NCBI RefSeq assembly: GCF_023184515.1
Contig: NZ_JAAHBP010000013.1
Coordinates: forward strand, 62,001-126,000
DNA from: Streptomyces sp. D2-8
GTDB lineage: Bacteria; Actinomycetota; Actinomycetes; Streptomycetales; Streptomycetaceae
Length of the DNA stretch: 64,000 nt
Reading direction: 5' to 3'
Positions within the stretch are counted from its first letter, which is position 1. Every line of letters begins with the position of its first letter. A program made the translations under genes and the position numbers. Shown piece by piece: positions 32,614 to 40,700 of the stretch. The notes under the pieces were generated by a model. The model was not told where the DNA came from, did not search any database, and worked only from the letters and a program-made list of their open reading frames with translations.

Positions 32614-33117
32614 TTACGCCTGTCCCCGTGCTTGGTGCCGCTTTGCGTACGACCAGGTCACCGCGGTCATCAGGGCCGGGATGGCGAACAGCGGGGCGAA
32701 AGCGAACCCCCAGACGGTCTGTGCCGTACCGCTCGACATGTACGTCTGGCTCTCGACGGTGAAGGCGACCACGAGTTGCCACAGTGCCACCAGGACCAGG
32801 ACGCCCGAGGCGGTCCAGGCCAGCGGGGCGAGGACCCTGGGGTGCAGCGGCCTCCACCGGTCGCTGACGAGCAGCAGCGGAAACAGAGCGGCCAGCTCAG
32901 TGAGGACGGAGAGGCCGACGACGTATGCGATGCCCCAGCCCGGGATGTCGAAGACGTCGCGCAGCACTTGGTCGCTGTAGCCCACATAGACACCGGATGC
33001 CATGGCGATCCGCCACAGGCCGGACGGGACGGCGCACAGAGCGATGGCGTGTGCGGCGCGGCGAGCCCAGACAGGCGCAGGTACGGAGGCGGGGAGAGGG
33101 GCGGTCGCTGTCGTCAT
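32614..33117 (-). CDS. Four-helix integral membrane protein
   Basis: This 167-residue protein has four hydrophobic segments: near residues 17-40 (HAIALCAVPSGLWRIAM), 55-80 (WGIAYVVGLSVLTELAALFP), 95-120 (APLAWTASGVLVLVALWQLV) and 130-155 (GFAFAPLFAIPALMTAVTW). I know of similar streptomycete membrane proteins of unknown role but no defined function. I chose the ATG at 33117 because the upstream extension is basic and not protein-like. The end at QARGQA is tail to tail with the possible transposase remnant. Confidence 0.7.
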   Translation of the reverse strand: MTTATAPLPASVPAPVWARRAAHAIALCAVPSGLWRIAMASGVYVGYSDQVLRDVFDIPGWGIAYVVGLSVLTELAALFPLLLVSDRWRPLHPRVLAPLAWTASGVLVLVALWQLVVAFTVESQTYMSSGTAQTVWGFAFAPLFAIPALMTAVTWSYAKRHQARGQA

Positions 33118-33223
33118 GACGTACATGCTGGCCCTGGACATGGCGGCCACGCTTCGTCCGTTACGGCGGACCGTATCCGCCCTGCGGATGAGGGCGCACC
33201 CGTTGAGGGAGGACCTGAGGATG

Positions 33224-33271
33224 GCTCGATCGCCGGACGAGCCGGGTTGTCCAACCGTCCGGCGATCGAGC
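33224..33271. repeat. 15-bp perfect inverted repeat in an intergenic gap
   Basis: GCTCGATCGCCGGAC (33224-33238) and its exact complement (33257-33271) flank an 18-base spacer, between the membrane protein start (33117) and the methyltransferase stop (33311). It could terminate the minus-strand methyltransferase transcript, or be a residual element end. Confidence 0.5.
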
Positions 33272-33310
33272 ACATCGCGACCAACCCGGTGAACGTTCGC
33301 GGTCATGGCA

Positions 33311-33973
33311 CTAGGGGGCCGTCTCGGCCGGCTTGCGGGCCACGAGGCTCGCCTGGGCGACCGGCTCGCCGCTCGCTTCGTCCGGCTCGCGCACCGTCCG
33401 GGCACGAAGGGTGAAACCGGCGGCTTCCAGCAGGGCCGAGAGGTGCTCCGGCCGGCGGCGCCGGAAGGTCAGGGCCACCGGGTGGCCGAAGGCCTCCTCG
33501 TAACGGCGGGGCTCGTCACCGCACTGGAACCCGAGGAGGAGGTGGCCGCCGGGCCGCAGGACGCGGTGGAAACCGGCGAAGAGGGCGGGCAGGTGCTCAT
33601 CGGGTGTGTGGATGATCGAGTACCAGGACACGACACCGTCGAGGGAGCCGTCCGGCAGGTCCAGCTCCAGCATCGAGCCCTGCACGAACCGCAGGCCCGG
33701 GTTCTCACGGCGGGCGATCGCGAGCATCGACTCCGACAGGTCCAGCCCGAACACCGACAGCCTCCGGGATGCCAGGTACGCCGTCACCCGCCCGGGTCCG
33801 CACCCCAGGTCGGCGACCTCGCCCCCCGCACCCACCAGCTCCGCGAAACCGTGGAGCACGCCCCGGTCCAGGGGCGTCCCCGGGCCCAGATCCTGGAAGT
33901 GGGCGGCGTAATCCTCGGCCAGGGTGTCGTAGAACACGCGCGTCTCGGTCACGAAGTCAGCGGCGTCGGTCAT
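33311..33973 (-). CDS. Class I SAM-dependent methyltransferase
   Basis: This 220-residue enzyme has the SAM-binding glycine loop VADLGCGPGRVTAYLA near residue 55, the acidic strand end FGLDLSESML, the motif GVVSWYSIIH and the post-III segment RVLRPGGHLLLGFQ. It matches the Methyltransf_25/11 type acting on small molecules. The N-terminal YDTLAEDYAAHFQDL is typical of the group. The acceptor is unknown. It is followed at once by the small glycine-rich membrane protein upstream on the same strand. Confidence 0.86.
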   Translation of the reverse strand: MTDAADFVTETRVFYDTLAEDYAAHFQDLGPGTPLDRGVLHGFAELVGAGGEVADLGCGPGRVTAYLASRRLSVFGLDLSESMLAIARRENPGLRFVQGSMLELDLPDGSLDGVVSWYSIIHTPDEHLPALFAGFHRVLRPGGHLLLGFQCGDEPRRYEEAFGHPVALTFRRRRPEHLSALLEAAGFTLRARTVREPDEASGEPVAQASLVARKPAETAP

Positions 33974-33984
33974 GGCCGGAGACC

Positions 33985-34257
33985 CTAGCGCGAGCCCTCG
34001 TCTCCCCGGTCTTCTTCCGGCCCCCCGTCCCCCTGGCCCCCCTGTGCCCGCGCGGCGCCGACGCCCGCGCCCGCTCCGATCGCCGTGCCGAAACCGAGGC
34101 CCAGGGCCAGGCCCAGGGCGAGGTTGTCGAAGACGGTCATGCCGAGCACCAGGCCTATCGCGGTGCCGAGGGACAGGCCGACCGACAGGCCCGTGGCCAG
34201 GGACTTGTCGGCGGGAGCGCCGTCGGCCTCCCCACTGTTCTCCGAGTCTTTCCGCAT
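33985..34257 (-). CDS. Small glycine-zipper membrane protein
   Basis: This 90-residue protein has a polar, acidic N-terminus and two Gly-rich hydrophobic helices (GLSVGLSLGTAIGLVLGM and LALGLALGLGFGTAIGAGAG) with GxxxG spacing, then an acidic tail. The pattern suggests a glycine-zipper membrane protein. Function unknown. It lies 11 bases before the methyltransferase start, so the two may share a transcript. Confidence 0.6.
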   Translation of the reverse strand: MRKDSENSGEADGAPADKSLATGLSVGLSLGTAIGLVLGMTVFDNLALGLALGLGFGTAIGAGAGVGAARAQGGQGDGGPEEDRGDEGSR

Positions 34258-34322
34258 GCGCTCATCGTCCCATGGCCAGAATTCGCCGGGAATTCACCGG
34301 GCGGAAGGGCCCGAAAAGGGCA

Positions 34323-34353
34323 GGAGCCCCGTCGCCTGGCGGCGCGGGGCTCC
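34323..34353 (-). terminator. Terminator of the cold-shock gene
   Basis: GGAGCCCCG (34323-34331) and CGGGGCTCC (34345-34353) form a stem. On the minus strand it is followed by TGCCCTTTT, a short T-run. It lies 15 bases after the csp stop. Confidence 0.65.
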
Positions 34354-34367
34354 TTGGGTACTACAAA

Positions 34368-34571
34368 TCAGACCGGCGTGACGTTCTCAGCCTGCGGGCC
34401 CTTCGGACCCTGCGTGACGTCGAAAGACACCTGCTGGTTCTCCTCGAGGGACCGGAATCCGGTCGCGTTGATCGCGGAGTAGTGGACGAAGACGTCGGGG
34501 CCGCCGCCCTCCTGGGCGATGAAACCAAAGCCCTTTTCGGCGTTGAACCACTTAACGGTTCCGGTAGCCAT
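34368..34571 (-). CDS. Cold-shock protein (CspA family)
   Basis: This 67-residue single-domain OB-fold RNA chaperone has both nucleic-acid-binding motifs: KGFGFI (RNP1-like) and DVFVHYS (RNP2-like), after the invariant ATGTVKWFN start. Length and sequence are those of abundant streptomycete Csp proteins. The ATG at 34571 is preceded by GGAGG. The large upstream gap may encode a structured 5' leader as in other csp mRNAs. Confidence 0.95.
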   Translation of the reverse strand: MATGTVKWFNAEKGFGFIAQEGGGPDVFVHYSAINATGFRSLEENQQVSFDVTQGPKGPQAENVTPV

Positions 34572-34891
34572 AAGCCCTCCTTGGGCCCAAAAGGGTTGCC
34601 CTGCTCCAGAACCAGCAAGTGTGAAGATGAATTCCGCACAAGTGCATATGTCTGTGAATGACGAGAGCCCGCGGTCACATGCTCCGCAGGCTCTGTACTG
34701 CAAGGGAAACCAAACTGCAACTTGCGACGAGCCTAGCACGCAGCCCCCGGAATGCAATAGGGGTCAAGATCACGTCACCCGAATGTTTGAACAACCCTCG
34801 GCCGACTGGCGGTGGGGGCGCCCACGGCAGGCCACACCCCGACGCCGGGGCCGCGCGCCGGTCCGTACGCCATGAGGGCTAGCCTCACGAT
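34572..34891. other. Divergent intergenic region csp/mqnA
   Basis: This 320-base non-coding stretch separates the cold-shock gene from mqnA. It is markedly richer in A/T than its surroundings (34600-34790), as expected for a strong promoter and a long csp leader RNA. I see no ORF with coding bias. The far end holds the candidate leaderless promoter of mqnA. Confidence 0.6.
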
Positions 34892-34894
34892 GTG
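34880..34894 (+). promoter_or_regulatory. Candidate leaderless promoter of mqnA
   Basis: TAGCCT at 34880-34885 ends six bases before the GTG at 34892 and no ribosome site is present, so the transcript probably starts at the initiation codon. A clear -35 is not seen. Confidence 0.45.
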
Positions 34895-35740
34895 GACAAT
34901 CCTCGCACCCGGCCGCGTGTCGGCCACATCCAGTTCCTGAACTGCCTGCCCCTGTACTGGGGGCTCGCGAGAACGGGCACGCTCCTCGACTTCGAGCTCT
35001 CCAAGGACACCCCGGAGAAGCTCAGCGAGAAGCTGGTGCAGGGCGAACTCGACATCGGTCCGATCACTCTCGTCGAGTTCCTCCGGCACGCCGACGACCT
35101 GGTCGCCTTCCCCGACATCGCCGTCGGCTGCGACGGCCCGGTGATGTCCTGCGTGATCGTCTCGCAGGTCCCGCTGGACCGGCTGGACGGCGCCCGCGTC
35201 GCCCTCGGGTCGACCTCCCGCACCTCCGTCCGCCTCGCCCAGCTGCTCCTCGCCGAGCGCTACGGCGTACAGCCGGACTACTACACCTGCCCGCCCGACC
35301 TCAGCCTGATGATGCAGGAGGCCGACGCCGCCGTCCTCATCGGCGACGCGGCGCTGCGCGCGAACATGCTCGACGGGCCGCGCTTCGGCCTGGACGTGCA
35401 CGACCTGGGCGCGCTGTGGAAGGAGTGGACGGGCCTGCCGTTCGTCTTCGCGGTCTGGGCGGCCCGCCGCGACTACCTGGAGCGCGAGCCGGTCATCACC
35501 CGCCGGGTGCACGGGGCCTTCCTCGACTCCCGCAACCTCTCCCTGGAGGAGGTCGGCAAGGTCGCCGAGCAGGCCGCCCGCTGGGAGGCCTTCGACGAGG
35601 AGACCCTCGCCCGCTACTTCACGACCCTCGACTTCCGCTTCGGCGGCCCGCAGCTCGCGGCCGTCGCCGAGTTCGCCCGGCGGGTCGGCCCGACGACCGG
35701 CTTCCCGGCGGACGTGAAGGTGGACCTGCTCCAGCCGTGA
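34892..35740 (+). CDS. mqnA: Chorismate dehydratase MqnA
   Basis: This 282-residue protein catalyses the first committed step of the futalosine pathway, turning chorismate into 3-enolpyruvylbenzoate. It has a periplasmic-binding-like fold with the family stretches GHIQFLNCLPLYWGL, GELDIGPITLVEFLRHAD, SRTSVRLAQLLLAERYG and LGALWKEWTGLPFVFAVWA. Its product is the substrate of MqnE encoded at 18189. The other early genes (mqnB, mqnC, mqnD) are not in the window, which agrees with their scattered positions in Streptomyces. Confidence 0.94.
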   Translation: MDNPRTRPRVGHIQFLNCLPLYWGLARTGTLLDFELSKDTPEKLSEKLVQGELDIGPITLVEFLRHADDLVAFPDIAVGCDGPVMSCVIVSQVPLDRLDGARVALGSTSRTSVRLAQLLLAERYGVQPDYYTCPPDLSLMMQEADAAVLIGDAALRANMLDGPRFGLDVHDLGALWKEWTGLPFVFAVWAARRDYLEREPVITRRVHGAFLDSRNLSLEEVGKVAEQAARWEAFDEETLARYFTTLDFRFGGPQLAAVAEFARRVGPTTGFPADVKVDLLQP

Positions 35741-35833
35741 GCCGGGCGGTGCTCCCGCACTACTCTGCTGGGGAGTGCAGGCGCACCGGGACCGGAGTCG
35801 TCCCCGCTTGCCCACGGGGGAGGGGTGACGCCC

Positions 35834-37561
35834 ATGCGGCCGCTCGACGTCGACGAACCCACCGTCGTGGGGCCCTACCGGCTGCTCGGCCGGCTGGGCT
35901 CCGGCGGCATGGGCCGGGTCTACCTGGGCCGCAGCGCCGGTGGCCGTACGGTCGCCGTGAAGATCGTGCATCCGCACTTCGCGCTGGACGAGGAGTTCCG
36001 GGCGCGTTTCCGGCGGGAGGTCGAGGCCGCGCGCAGGGTGGGCGGTGCCTGGACGGCGCCCGTCCTGGACGCCGACCCGGGGGCGCGGGTGCCGTGGGTG
36101 GCGACGGCCTACGCCGCCGGTCCGTCCCTGTCGGCCGCGGTCACCGACGGCGAACCCCTGCCGGCCCACACGGTACGGGCCCTGGGCGCGGGGCTCGCCG
36201 AGGCGCTGGTGGCGGTGCACGAGCTGGGCCTGGTGCACCGGGACGTGAAGCCGTCGAACGTCCTGCTCACCCTCGACGGCCCCCTGCTGATCGACTTCGG
36301 GATCGCCCGGGCCACGGACGGCACGGCGTCCCTCACCTCCACCGGCGTGTCCATCGGCTCGCCCGGCTATATGTCGCCCGAGCAGATCCTGGGCCAGGGC
36401 GTCACGGGCGCGGCCGACGTCTTCTCGCTGGGCGCGGTCCTCGCGTACGCGGCGACCGGCCGGCCGCCCTTCCCCGGGGACTCCTCCGCCGCCCTGCTCT
36501 ACAAGGTCGTCCATGAGGAGCCGGAACTTGGCCTGCTGGACGGGGAGTTGCGGAGCCTGACGGCGGCGTGCCTCGCGAAGGACCCGGGCGCGCGGCCCGC
36601 CCCCGCGGAGGTGGCCCGCCGGCTGGCCCCCGAGGGCGCGGCCCGGCTGGTGACGGGCGGATGGCTGCCGGGGGCGCTGGTGGAGCAGGTGAGCCGCAGT
36701 GCCGTGCAACTGCTGAATCTGGAGGCGACGGGGCCGGGGGCGGGGGCGCCGTCCGGGCCCGTCGGGTTCAGCAGCCCGTCGGTGGGGGTGCCGGAAGCGG
36801 GCGGAGGTGAGGGGCTGGGGGTGTTCGGACCGCCGCCGGTCATGCCGCCGCCGGTTCTGCCCACGACGGCCGGGGCACCCGCGTCCCTCCACGCCGCCGT
36901 ACCCGACCACGCCGCCGTACCCGAACCCCGGGACGGCGATCACCAGCAGGACACCGCCCCGACCTCCGGCCGCCGCCCCGGCAAGGTCTCCGTGTCCGTC
37001 GCGGCGACCTCCACGCCTCAGGGCGGCGGGCGGGTGCGGAGGCTGAGCTGCTCCGTGGCGCTGGCGGTCGCGGGGGCGATGGCGGCCGTGACGATCGGGT
37101 CGGTGTTCGTGTTCGACCTGCTGCCGGGACGGGGCGGCCAGGACGACGCGGACTCGGGCAGCGGGTCCGACTCGCCTCCGGCGGCGAGTGCGAGCTCCGC
37201 CCCCGCCGGTACGGTGCCCGCCGCGTACCTCGGCACCTGGGAGGGCCAGGGCGTCTCCCTCGACGGCAGACTGCCCCTCGGCACATTCCGCGTCACCGTG
37301 GAACAGGTCGCCGTCGGCGAGGAGTTGGGCAGGCTCCGCCAGACCGACCAGATCGGCGGCGTCTGCGTCGACGTACTCACCCTGAAGCAGGTGACGAAGA
37401 AGGAGCTCGTCGCGACGTCGGTCGGCGCGAAGACCAACCACAGCGGCTGCAACCCGGCGAAGACGACCGTCCACCTCAAGCCGGTGGGCGACGACCTCCA
37501 GTACCGGTCGGAGAGCGCGGAGTCGGGGCGCCCTCAGGCCCGGATGTCGAAGGTGGGGTAG
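35834..37561 (+). CDS. Transmembrane Ser/Thr protein kinase (Hanks type)
   Basis: This 575-residue receptor-like kinase has GSGGMGRVYLGRSA (glycine loop), VAVKIV (lysine), HRDVKPSN (catalytic loop), DFGIAR and GSPGYMSPEQ in the first 260 residues. A Pro-rich linker precedes one membrane helix near residue 400 and an extracytoplasmic domain of about 140 residues with YLGTWEGQGVSL and two cysteines, lipocalin-like in appearance. No PASTA repeats are present. It lies tail to tail with the EssC-like ATPase that carries FHA-like modules, so that ATPase is a candidate substrate. I prefer the ATG at 35834, nine bases after GGAGGGG, over the GTG at 35825. Confidence 0.88.
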   Translation: MRPLDVDEPTVVGPYRLLGRLGSGGMGRVYLGRSAGGRTVAVKIVHPHFALDEEFRARFRREVEAARRVGGAWTAPVLDADPGARVPWVATAYAAGPSLSAAVTDGEPLPAHTVRALGAGLAEALVAVHELGLVHRDVKPSNVLLTLDGPLLIDFGIARATDGTASLTSTGVSIGSPGYMSPEQILGQGVTGAADVFSLGAVLAYAATGRPPFPGDSSAALLYKVVHEEPELGLLDGELRSLTAACLAKDPGARPAPAEVARRLAPEGAARLVTGGWLPGALVEQVSRSAVQLLNLEATGPGAGAPSGPVGFSSPSVGVPEAGGGEGLGVFGPPPVMPPPVLPTTAGAPASLHAAVPDHAAVPEPRDGDHQQDTAPTSGRRPGKVSVSVAATSTPQGGGRVRRLSCSVALAVAGAMAAVTIGSVFVFDLLPGRGGQDDADSGSGSDSPPAASASSAPAGTVPAAYLGTWEGQGVSLDGRLPLGTFRVTVEQVAVGEELGRLRQTDQIGGVCVDVLTLKQVTKKELVATSVGAKTNHSGCNPAKTTVHLKPVGDDLQYRSESAESGRPQARMSKVG

Positions 37562-37782
37562 GGGGCGCCCCGCGGCTGAGCCCGACCGGCAGGGCGATCA
37601 GCAGCGGGGCCGCCGCGAGCGGGGCGACGAGGCCGACGAGGCCGGGGAGCACCACGCAGCCGAAGGCACAGCTCCAGTCCCGCTTCCTCGGCTGGGTCGG
37701 CGGCCCGGCCGGTGCTCGGCACCGCGGCGCCGACCCCGCCGCCTTCCTCCGCTTCGGCTTCGCCGAACCCCCGCTCAACGCC

Positions 37783-40700
37783 TCATCCCGGAATGACGAC
37801 CGTCCGCAGCTCCCCGTCGCCGAGGTGGAGCATGCCCTTGCCGGGGGCGACCTGGCCGCCGACCATGCTGCGGTTGAGGCGTACGCCGACGAGGTCGCCG
37901 CTGGAGGACTCCTGGGGGGAGAGCAGGATGCCGCGGCGGGCCTTCTTCGCGTCGACCTGCCAGCCCGAGAAGCCGCTGCACACATCCTCCTCGTCACCGG
38001 CGATGACGAGTGCGAGGCCGCGCTCGGCGCCGCGCGAGACCAGCTTCTTCATCTGGCTCTCGGCGTCACAGTCCTCCAGGATCTCGCCGTCGTCGACGAG
38101 GACCGCGATCGGCTCCTCGAGGGACGCCTGGTCGATGAGCTCCTCGAACTCGTCCTCGTCGATGTCGTCATCGGTGAAGACCTTCAGCACGCCGTCCGTA
38201 CCGTCGAGTTGGCGGAGCGGGGACTGCCGCGGGGCCGCGATGACCAGGCGGGTGCCCTGGGCCAGGAACGAGTGGGCGAAGTTCAGCAGGACCGTCGAGC
38301 GGCCCGACTTGGCCGGGCCCGCGATGACGAACGCCGGTACGCCCTCGGCCAGATCGGGGCCGAAGCCGACGATCTCGTCGCCGCCGATGCCGACCAGACC
38401 CCACAGACGCGAACGGGACGCGTCCGGGTCGCGCAGCTCCCAGGCCTCCGGGAAGGAGATGCGGCTGGGCAGGCTGTCGACACGGAAGGGGCGTCGCGAC
38501 CGGGGGACGGCGGCGTCGCGGGCGGCGGCAGCCTCGCCGATCGCCGCCAGCGCCGCGGCCTGACCCTGACCGGTGGTGTCCTCCGCGAGCAGCGCGAACT
38601 GCGTCTCCGTACCGAACTCGTTGCGGAACGCACGCCCCGGCGGGATCTCCTCCGGCACCTTGCGCGCCGGGATGCCGATCGACGAGAAGTCGCTGCGGTC
38701 GGCGAGCCGCAGACCGTACTTGTCCTCGGTGAGGGTCGCGATACGGCCTACCAGGAGGGTGCGGTCACCCGTCAGGACCAGGTGGATACCGACGCTCGCG
38801 CCCTCGCGCATCATCGTCTGCAACTCGTCGGTCAGCGATCCGTGGTCGATCTCGCCGAGGGTGGGCACCCAGCCCTCCCAGCGGTCCAGCAGCACCACGA
38901 TGTGCGGCAGGCGCTCGTCCTCGGCGACCGACGCCCGCTGCTCGCCGATGTCCGCGAAGCCCTTCTCCGCCAGTGCGTCCTGGCGGCGGCCCATCTCGCC
39001 CTTGAGCCGGTTGACCAGCCGCACGACCCGCTCGGTCTGGTTGCGGCCCACGACCGCACCGCAGTGCGGCAGCCGCGTCAGCGCGTTGAGCGCACCGTTG
39101 CCGCAGTCGATGCCGTAGAGGTGCACGTCGGCGATGGAGTGCGTACGGGCGATGGAACCGGCGAGGGTGCGCAGCACCTGGGAGCGGCCGCTGCGCGGGG
39201 CACCGCCGATCATGAGGTGGCCGAAGGTGGAGAAGTCCACGGCGACCGGGCGGCGCGACTGGCTCGCGGGCAGGTCCTCGATGCCGTACGGGGCCGGCGG
39301 CAGCTTGCCGGGGCCACCGGCGAACGCGGGCAGCTCCACGTCGTCCAGCAGCAGCGTCTCGTCCAGGGCGGGCAGCCACGGGCTGTGCTGCGGCGGGATG
39401 CCGAGGGAGCTGTTGGCGTCGCGGATGGTGTCGACGAGGACCTTCAGGTCCGTGATCTCCTCGTCCTCACGGGACTCGGCCTTCGGCTTGACCAGCGCCG
39501 CCCGGCCCAGGTCCTCCCAGGTCAGCGGGCCCACCCAGGGCATCAGCACGGCAGGGTCGGCGGCGCCGGGCCGGCGGCCACCGACGCGGCCGGACTGGAA
39601 GGGCACCAGGGAGGCGTGCCCGAGCCGGGCGTACGCGCGACCCGGGGTGTTCTTGGAGATGTGGCCGGCCTCGGGCGAGTCGATGACGTCCGACGACTCA
39701 CCGCCGTCCGTCACACGCAGCGCGATACGGAGGTTGGTGTTGGCGCGGATCTCGGGCGAGACGACACCCGACGGGCGCTGTGTGGCCAGCAGCAGGTGAA
39801 TGCCGAGGGAACGACCACGCTGGGCGATGTTCACGAGCCCCGTGACGAAGTCGGGCAGGTCACGCACCATCGAGGCGAACTCGTCGATGACGATGAGCAG
39901 TCGGGGCACCGGCTGGTGCGACGGATCCCGGCGTACCAGGTCCTGGTAGTCCTCGATGTCCTTGGCGTCGGCGGCGGCCAGAATGTGCTCGCGCCGGTGC
40001 AGCTCCGCACCCAGCGACTCCAGGGCCCGCTCCACGAGGTGGGCGTCGAGGTCGGTGACCATACCGACGGTGTGCGGCAGGTGCACACAGTCCTTGAAGG
40101 CCGCGCCACCCTTGTAGTCGACCAGCACGAACGTCATGTTCTCGGGCGTGTTCGCCACCGCCAGCGCCGCCACGATGGTCTGCAGCAGCTCCGACTTACC
40201 CGAACCGGTCGTACCGGCGATCAGACCGTGCGGACCGTCCTTGCGGATGTCGAGGCCGAACGGCCCGTCGTACGACTCACCGATGACGGCCAGCGTCGAC
40301 TGCCCGCCCATCCGCCAGCGGGCGACGATCGCGTCACTGGTCGGCGGCTCCAGCTGCAGCACGTCCAGCAGCCGGCTCGAACCCGGGAGCGCCGAGTCCT
40401 CGGTCTCGCCGCTGATGTCCCGCAGCGGCGACAGCGACCGTGCCAGCCGCAGACACCAGGCGGCGGAGACGAAGTCCGGCCGTACGTCCTTCAGGCGCTC
40501 CGCACCGGCCTCCTCGACGCGCAGCCGCAACTGCTCCTGACGTTCGGCCTGTTCAGGCTGGAGCGCGGTGGTGTGCCAGGCCTGGAAGGAGGGGAATCCG
40601 CCGGCGACCTGCGGGGACTGCTGCACCTGCTGGGCGGCCGGATCGTACTCCTCGGCCTTCGGCTCGGCCACGACGTACGCCTGGCACTCGCCGGGCAGGA

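Noticed and set aside
37476..37781. Minus-strand hydrophobic stretch (SCAFGCVVLPGLVGLVAPLA) between the kinase and the ATPase
   Set aside because: It looks like a membrane helix but has no nearby start codon and runs in from shadow of the ATPase gene; too weak to call a gene.
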